From Euphorbia lathyris (lineage: Eukaryota; Streptophyta; Magnoliopsida; Malpighiales; Euphorbiaceae), in NCBI RefSeq assembly GCF_963576675.1, contig NC_088919.1:42988501-43052500 (forward strand): DNA of 64,000 nt. The letters run 5' to 3'. Below the pieces are notes generated by a model. It searched no databases. It was not told the origin of the DNA and was given only the letters and a program-made list of their open reading frames with translations. The translations under genes were made by a program, and so were the position numbers. Shown in pieces: positions 57,590-64,000 of this stretch (within the stretch, counting starts at the first letter, position 1; the number at the start of each line of letters is the position of its first letter).

Positions 57590-59520
57590 TATGCCTTGTT
57601 GAAGCATCTCATTTTTCCTAGAGATATTTCCCACTCTCTGACATGCATCACAATATTTAATATAGCTATTGACATCGTCATGCATTTGTGGCCACCAAAA
57701 CCCAGTTTGAAGGATTTTTGCTACTGTCCTATCTGATCCAAAATGGCCACCTGGTTATATAGAATGACATATATTAATCACTGACTCTACCTCTTCTTCA
57801 GGTATGCATCTCCTAATCATGCCATCTGTGTAGAATCTAAATAAATATGGTTCTTCCCAAAAATATTGTCTGCTCTCAAACAAAAACTTACATCTTTTGT
57901 TTGCATCTAAATCAAAAGGAAGAATGTTACCGACTTTGTAGTTCGCAATGTCTGCAAACCAATGGAGAGTTTTTAACGAATATAACGTTTCATCCGAAAA
58001 TACCTCCTTGATCTCCTGATGTTCCAAAGATTGTTGATCTGACTCTAACCGGGATAGATTGTCTGCTATCACGTTCTCCACTCCCTTTTTTTTTATCTCT
58101 GATCTCAATGTCAAATTCCTGGAGAAGCAGAATCCAACGGATCAGCCTAGGTTTTGCATCTTGCTTACTCATTAAGTATCTCAAGGCTGCATGGTCAGTA
58201 AAAACAATTACTTTAGATAGCACCAAATATGATCTAAATTTGTCAAAGGCAAAAACTACAGCTAACAATTCCTTTTCAGTTATTGAATAATTCTGTTGTG
58301 CTTCATTCAAGGTTTTGCTAGCATAAAAGATTGGGTGGAAAAGTTTATCCACCCTCTGCCCAAGACATACTCCTACAGACAGGTCGCTGGCATCACACAT
58401 CAACTCAAAGGGAAGGGACCAATCCGGGCTTACCATGACAGGTGCTTCAATCAATTTCTTTTTCAACAATTTAAAGGCATACATACATTCATCATCGTCA
58501 TTGAAATTAAAATCAGCATCCTTCAGTAATAATTGAGTGAGGGGTTTGGTGATTTTTGAAAAATCTTTTATAAAAGGTCTACAAAACCCTGCATGTCCTA
58601 AAAAGCTCCTAACCAATTTTACATTGGTGGGTGGAGGCAATTTTTCTATCACCTCAATTTTTACCAGATCGACCTCAATCCCTTTTCTTGACACATTGTG
58701 TCCTAATACTATACAATTTTGGACCATAAACTGACACTTTTCCCAATTAAGCGCCATATTTGTGTCTTCACAACGTTCTAAGACATGGTCCAGATTTTTA
58801 AGACATTGGTCAAATGTGGGTCCTACAACATTAAAATCGTCCATGAAAAATCTCAATGAACTCTTCGACCATGTCAGAAAAAATAGCCATCATACAGCGT
58901 TGGAACGTAGCAGGAGCATTGAAAAGTCCGAAGGGCATCCGTTTATATGCAAAAGTTTCGTAGGGACAAGTGAATGTGGGTTTCTCTTGGTCCAAAGGGT
59001 CCACGAGAATTTGCATATAACCGGACAGCCCATCTAGAGTGCAGAAAAACTCATGCCCTGCTAGACGTTCCAACATTTGATCAATAAACGGTAAAGGGAA
59101 ATGGTCTTTACGAGTGGCATCGTTTAATTTCCTATAATCACTGCATACACGCCAATCCGTAACCTTTCTAGTTGGGATCAATTCTCCTTTTTCGTTTTTC
59201 ATTACCGTAGTTCCCCCCTTTTTGGGCACACATTGCACCGGACTTACCCGTTCGCTATCAGAGATTGGAAAGATAATACATGAGTCGAGGAGTTTTATAA
59301 CCTCGGCTTTTACTACCTCCTTCATGTTAGGGTTGAGTCGGCGTTGAGGTTGAGCAGATGGTTTGATCTCATCTTCAAAGAAGATCCTATGCGTGCATAT
59401 CTTGGGGTTGATGCCCTTGATGTACTGAATTGACCATCCAAAGGCTCCCTTATGTTTCTTCAGAAGCCACCCTGGGCTCTCCATGTACAATTTCTCCATC
59501 TCAGCAATTACATATTACTG
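57590..59520 (-). pseudogene. Ty3/gypsy pol relic, Athila/Tat type
   Basis: Read on the - strand, 59499-58831 is the first half of a reverse transcriptase: GWSIQYIKGINPKICTHRI, DWRVCSDYRKLNDATRKDHF, FCTLDGLSGYMQI and the start of the catalytic block. A one-base frameshift at about 58850 leads to FMDDFNVVG (58856-57990), then [20 protein letters not shown] and RNase H ([39 protein letters not shown]). A second frameshift in an A run (about 58090) leads to [10 protein letters not shown] and the integrase zinc-binding region (HFGSDRTVAKILQTGFWWP; YCDACQR, about 57640). Protease, the rest of integrase, gag and LTRs are missing. The wording is close to Athila/Tat elements. Inactive. Confidence 0.88.
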
Positions 59521-59959
59521 AACAAGCGCAAGGTGATCCATTGTACAATGTAAGTTTTCTGGGTTGAATGTATGGACACTGAATGATTTTGATGCTTATT
59601 ATTTATAGTGATATGATAGTGGTGGCTAAGTGAAAGGTCGTGAAAGGGGAAAGGTCTTTAATTAGTGTGTTTAGGGTTTTGTGTAATGATGCTAGTGTAT
59701 TAATGACCTGCTTTGGGTTTTGTAGATATAAAGACTTTGGGATTATAGGCCTAATAATGAATCCAAGATATGAAGATACATCAAGATCGATTTGTTTCAG
59801 AATTTGGATATGTATTGGTTATTTTTTTTTAGTTTTAATTCAGAAATGTATGTGTACAAATGTAAATAGATTATGAGTATTGGTCTCCAATAAAATTAAA
59901 ACCATTGATATACAGAATTTCATGTTCATATTTGAGTATGTTTCATTATTCAGGTAAAA
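59521..59959. other. No gene recognised
   Basis: AT-rich spacer between the gypsy pol relic and the CACTA end. The small open frame at 59640-59876 has no domain. Confidence 0.4.
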
Positions 59960-60419
59960 ACCAGAAATTCATACAAAGAAGAAGGCAAAAAGTGACATTT
60001 TAATTTTAAAAAATGTCATCTAAAGAACAATAAAAAGACATTAAAATAAACGAATCTGTCATTTGAAAATAAATCATTTGACATGATTGATTAAAACCTA
60101 TGCCATCTAAAACAAGCTATAACGATAGAAATTATTATACGAACTGTCATCGAAATTCAATATGTCAATTTCCCACACGTTAACTTGGCGGTTTTAATTA
60201 TTAGTATGTCATGTGATGACAGTAGTAATAAATAAGCTGCATCGTAACAAGAGTAAGATGACAGTACGTAAATAGACTAATGTCATGTGTCGTGCCGTAA
60301 CATGACAGAACCTAACTGTCGTCTGAAGGTGCAACAGATGGTAGCGAGCCCCGTGACAGTTTTATATCTCGCGGGACGACGGTTTTTAACCGTCATCTGA
60401 AGCGGGTTTTGGCGTAGTG
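59960..60419. mobile_element. CACTA (En/Spm) terminal and subterminal region
   Basis: The right end, reverse-complemented, reads CACTACGCCAAAACCCGC (60419-60402), the CACTA signature. Inside it are many TGACAG/CTGTCA/TGTCAT motifs in both orientations over about 400 bp, the subterminal repeats typical of CACTA transposons. The matching left end was not found in the window, so the element is probably truncated. Confidence 0.75.
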
Positions 60420-62425
60420 CATGACTAAGAAAAATCAAACTCTTGAGCGGTCATCCAATTTTGTTTTAAACACAGTGAAACCTTCCAAGTTTCGGTCCTG
60501 ACTCCACCAATGGCTAAGATCAGGAGTGTTGTTTCTCCCTTTGGCCGCCAAGAACCCGAAAGGAATGAATCCCAATTTGACTGAGCTCTGTAATTTGATC
60601 TATCTAGCAATCCATGATTGCCTGAGTGGATTTATCTAAATGTAGGCATGCAGAAGTAATAACCTCCAAGTAAGATAAAACAAAGAGAAGAAGCTATAAA
60701 TTCCTTTTGAGGGTCGACATTATTTGAATTTGGTACATCAAATATTAGAGTATATATGAATCTGCAACTTTCCCAGCTATTATTGTACAAATTAAAACCA
60801 GTTTGTAACTTTCCCAGACTTATATTGAAGAAAGTAAAGTGTGTTTTTCTTTTTCCTATGTAGAAAAAATGAAATTCCATAGAAAGTAGGGTTTTTTCTG
60901 CTGGCAGTTATCGCATAAGCTCTCTAATTTTAGCTTCTATACAAAAAGAAAATATTTGAATGTCCCCATCATTCACATGCTTCAACCCTTTTAATTCTAA
61001 TAAACCCCACCACCACTTCACATGTTGTTATGTTTTTATGTCTCTTCTATTATTTCTTCTAACTCTAATACCATTTTTACTCACTCCCTTCTCTTATTTT
61101 TCATTATCATGGCTTACTCATAAAAGTGTTCCATTAAAATTAAACCTCTCTTACTATTGAAAAACATAGATTTGGAAAAAAAATAATAATACTAAAAGTG
61201 CATAGATATAATATAAATATGTTATATAAAAATGAACAAAATGATAAAAATAAAAGGTCATATGGTTGTTTGTTGTTGTAAATATAGTTGGTATATTTTA
61301 GCTTATTTTGCTTCCAAATAACTATAAACAATCAATTATCAATCCTAACCAAACACTTTAGATGTACTGTTTAAAATAGAACAACGAAAGAAGGGCTATA
61401 AAAAAAACCAAACTAACACTAAACAGTTGCATGGACTGCTTAGGTTCCATCCAGATGTTCAAAATGGAGAATTCGTTCCGATTGGACCTTCTGGAGGTTT
61501 TTGGCTCTTTGAATGTTTTTTACTGCCTACATAGCGTCTAGGTGGTGATCAGAACAAAAAAAATTACTATTATTATTATTATTATTTGTTTTATTATATT
61601 TACTTTTATTGTATGTGTGTTTGTGAATTGTGTTTATTATGTTTAGATTTTTTTTATTGTGTTCTCTACTTGTTTTCATGATATGTTTAAGACTTTGGGG
61701 ACATTAATTGTTTTATATTTTTTAGTGAATTATATTACTCATGAATATTTTATTTTAATTATTTGGGTTGTTTTAATAATAACTTTGTTGAAATGAAATT
61801 ATTTGTTAAGGATATGTTATAAAATAGGCATGTTTTTCTATATTAAATTATTTTATATTAATATTTTAAAATTGTATATTAGATATTTTATGTTAGCATT
61901 ATACCATTTTATTGTGTCCACTTATACTATCATACACCTTAGCATCTCTTTATTTTGTTTCTGTTATATTTGTTGCATTCCCTTTTTCCCAAAATGCAGC
62001 AAGTATAAAAGTAAATCTTGCTTCATGGATTCAATATTGAGAGATTATTCAATAAGAATATAATATCTACTTCATTTTAGATTTTATTTGCATTTATATA
62101 ATTATTTGTTTATTAACAAATAAAAGAATGCAAAAAATATAAATTTGATTAATTCATAAGAGCTTTATCAGTCCGACTAGTGATTAGCATTTTTACAATT
62201 TTGTAAATATATTTGGTAAAATTATAACGAATTATTACTACTCATATATATAAAATATTGAGTACGAACATGGATTATAAATTAATTAATAAATAAGTTA
62301 CAAATCTATAAAATTTAAATACAAAAAAAAAAGTAAACAAAAAATTAGAGATAATAACTTATTGTGCATAACATAACTTTGTTTTTTCGGTAATGGTATT
62401 ATAAAAATTGAAATAACGTTAAATA
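60420..62425. other. No gene recognised
   Basis: An open frame at 60425-60610 (-), containing GSWRPKGETTLLILAIGGV, is more protein-like than its surroundings, but I do not recognise a family. The remainder is AT-rich, with a (TAT)n tract at 61569-61586 and no other support for genes. Confidence 0.35.
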
Positions 62426-64000
62426 TGTTAGGGATTATTGCCAGTTAATCAACTGTAGCGCAGCGGAATTGCGGTTTAAAATTTATTTCTAATCCCTCAT
62501 AGCTTGATCTTTGTCCGTTGACCATTGATTGAATAAAACCTTTTTGGATCCGTTTAAGAGTAAAAACTTACCCGGACTGTCTCTTCTAGAGACGGCTGAA
62601 GAGTCCACAAAGTAGTAAGATCTCCGTAGTCAGGTGCACGAACAGCTATTGACCAGAACCGGTGCTAGCCGAAGAACGGATGAAGAACTGGAGAAATAAT
62701 ATAATATGCCAATAATCTTCTCCACTTTCAATTAGTGGTTGCGGAAAATCATTTTGATTTTCCTCCCTGTGGCCGAATATGTATATATGTTGATTAGGTT
62801 TAGAGTGTTTTAATTTATATATATAGTGTATTCCTAAACCTAATTGGTTTAGGGTTAATTGGTTAATTACAAAATTAATCCAATCCTAATCTAATTATAT
62901 GAATAAATACCAATAATATTTATTCTATGCAATTAATTATGATTAGATTAAATTTAATTACCTCAATTAAATGAATAACACTAATTAATAAATTAACGTA
63001 TTAGTCTAATTAATTATTCACCAAATGCAATTTCATTAATTTACAAATTAACTACTTACATCGCGCAAACTAATTAATCAATTAAATACTCAACACTTAA
63101 GACCATTAATTAATTACCTTGATACAAAGTATCAATTAATCAATTAATTAACCACCAATTAATTACCTTGACATTTTACCGTCAATCAATTAATTAATTC
63201 TATCTCTCCAATGTACCGTTCTATAAGTTCTAACTCAGATGTTCGATGTGCACGATCCTATGGGACTGTCCTTAGCTAGTAGTGGGCTTATGGCTCACAG
63301 ACAGTAAGTGGGTTCTAGCAAACCATTACTGCCCCTAACTAAGACAGAGTTTCAGCAGTCTAAAGATGCAGAGACCCTGTAGTTATCTCTTAACTTCTTT
63401 TTCCATTTGATATCGATATTATAAACTAGAGGCATGGCGGCTGTCATTCTCTCTGATGTTTATGATATTTCTTGATCTTAAGTAGATTGATGAAACAGAT
63501 AAGTAAACTACTTATCAGGGTGTGGCCACACACTTATCAATCTCACTTATCAAGTGGCCTGTGATATCATCTCACTATTACATGAGTGGTAATTCCATCA
63601 CTTCAATATCAATACCAACGTGTTCACCTGTTCACCCAATCATACCCGTATTTAGCATCCTGTTACAGACCTGTTAGGCGTATGTCAAAGTGAACCGGAT
63701 CCCACATTGATATTATAATGAAATCTGGTCTGAAGACAGTTAGAGACCTACTTAAGAAAACTAATGACACAACCACCATGTAGTTTTCTCGAGCGGATCG
63801 ATCCAGTCACATGTATACCACATGTACCCATATTCACAACTGACTTATCAAGTACTATGGCTAGTATCAATTACTACTATACAGTCGTCGAATATACAAG
63901 TCTGTGGTCCTAATCATTCCCATGATAGAATAGACTTGGGATATGGTTTTACGATTATCAATCAATGGATTCTCTATTCATATTATAGCACAAGATATAA
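62426..64000 (-). repeat. Probable long LTR, running off the right edge
   Basis: On the - strand this would be an LTR ending AATCCCTAACA at 62426, preceded by CCGCAATTCCGCTGCGCTAC, wording common near the 3' end of plant copia-type LTRs. A TATA-like TATATATATAAATTA lies at 62825-62811 with a U3-like ~1.2 kb beyond it. No primer site follows at 62425, so it would be a 3' LTR or a solo LTR. No coding frame was found. The call rests on one visible boundary and overall layout. Confidence 0.4.

Overview
This is nuclear DNA of a dicot-like flowering plant. It has spliced genes with GT-AG introns, AT-rich intergenic DNA and a dense load of plant transposons: Ty1/copia, Ty3/gypsy, L1 and RTE LINEs, hAT, MULE, Harbinger-like MITEs, SINEs, TRIMs and one CACTA end. 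I could not fix the species. No bacterial operon, CRISPR array, rRNA gene or genuine tRNA gene was seen. Exon structures were built by eye from splice sites, reading-frame continuity and recognised protein families.

Two intact-looking genes occur, both on the + strand. At 21499-26292 a seven-exon gene encodes a 535-residue bHLH protein of the plant bHLH68/112/123 group. At 30513-42581 a twelve-exon gene encodes a 766-residue SNF2-family ATPase that I recognise as CHR19 (SMARCAD1/Fun30/ETL1 type). The reading frame closes across all twelve exons and every helicase motif is present. Two gene-derived relics also occur. One is a decayed Qa-SNARE syntaxin of the SYP123/124/125 type (54142-55077, - strand). 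The other is a histone H2A fragment with its intron, carried inside a Pack-MULE (27268-28662).

Region by region: 1-8.7 kb holds a deleted gypsy element and a LINE split by a copia element, which is itself split by a hAT. 8.7-13.5 kb holds two MULE-type elements with 9-bp target duplications, the larger containing a Harbinger-like MITE. 14.7-20.2 kb holds copia relics with a long LTR, then a LINE. 21.3-26.3 kb is the bHLH gene, with two TRIMs and two SINE pieces in its introns. 27.2-30.1 kb holds the Pack-MULE and a copia relic. 30.5-42.6 kb is CHR19, whose large introns are full of transposons. 43.4-45.6 kb holds a MITE and a repeat that also lies, inverted, upstream of CHR19. 45.8-52.5 kb is a single truncated LINE insertion whose middle has expanded into five nearly identical 1,042-bp tandem copies and which was also hit by a hAT. 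52.7-64 kb holds a tRNA-type SINE, the syntaxin relic, LTR-like DNA, a gypsy pol relic of Athila/Tat type, a CACTA end and a long LTR running off the window.

The two intact genes do not form a pathway. The most unusual features are the LINE tandem array, the histone-carrying Pack-MULE, and two consecutive AUG-UAA start-stop elements directly before the CHR19 start codon. None of these is shown to be an undescribed functional system.
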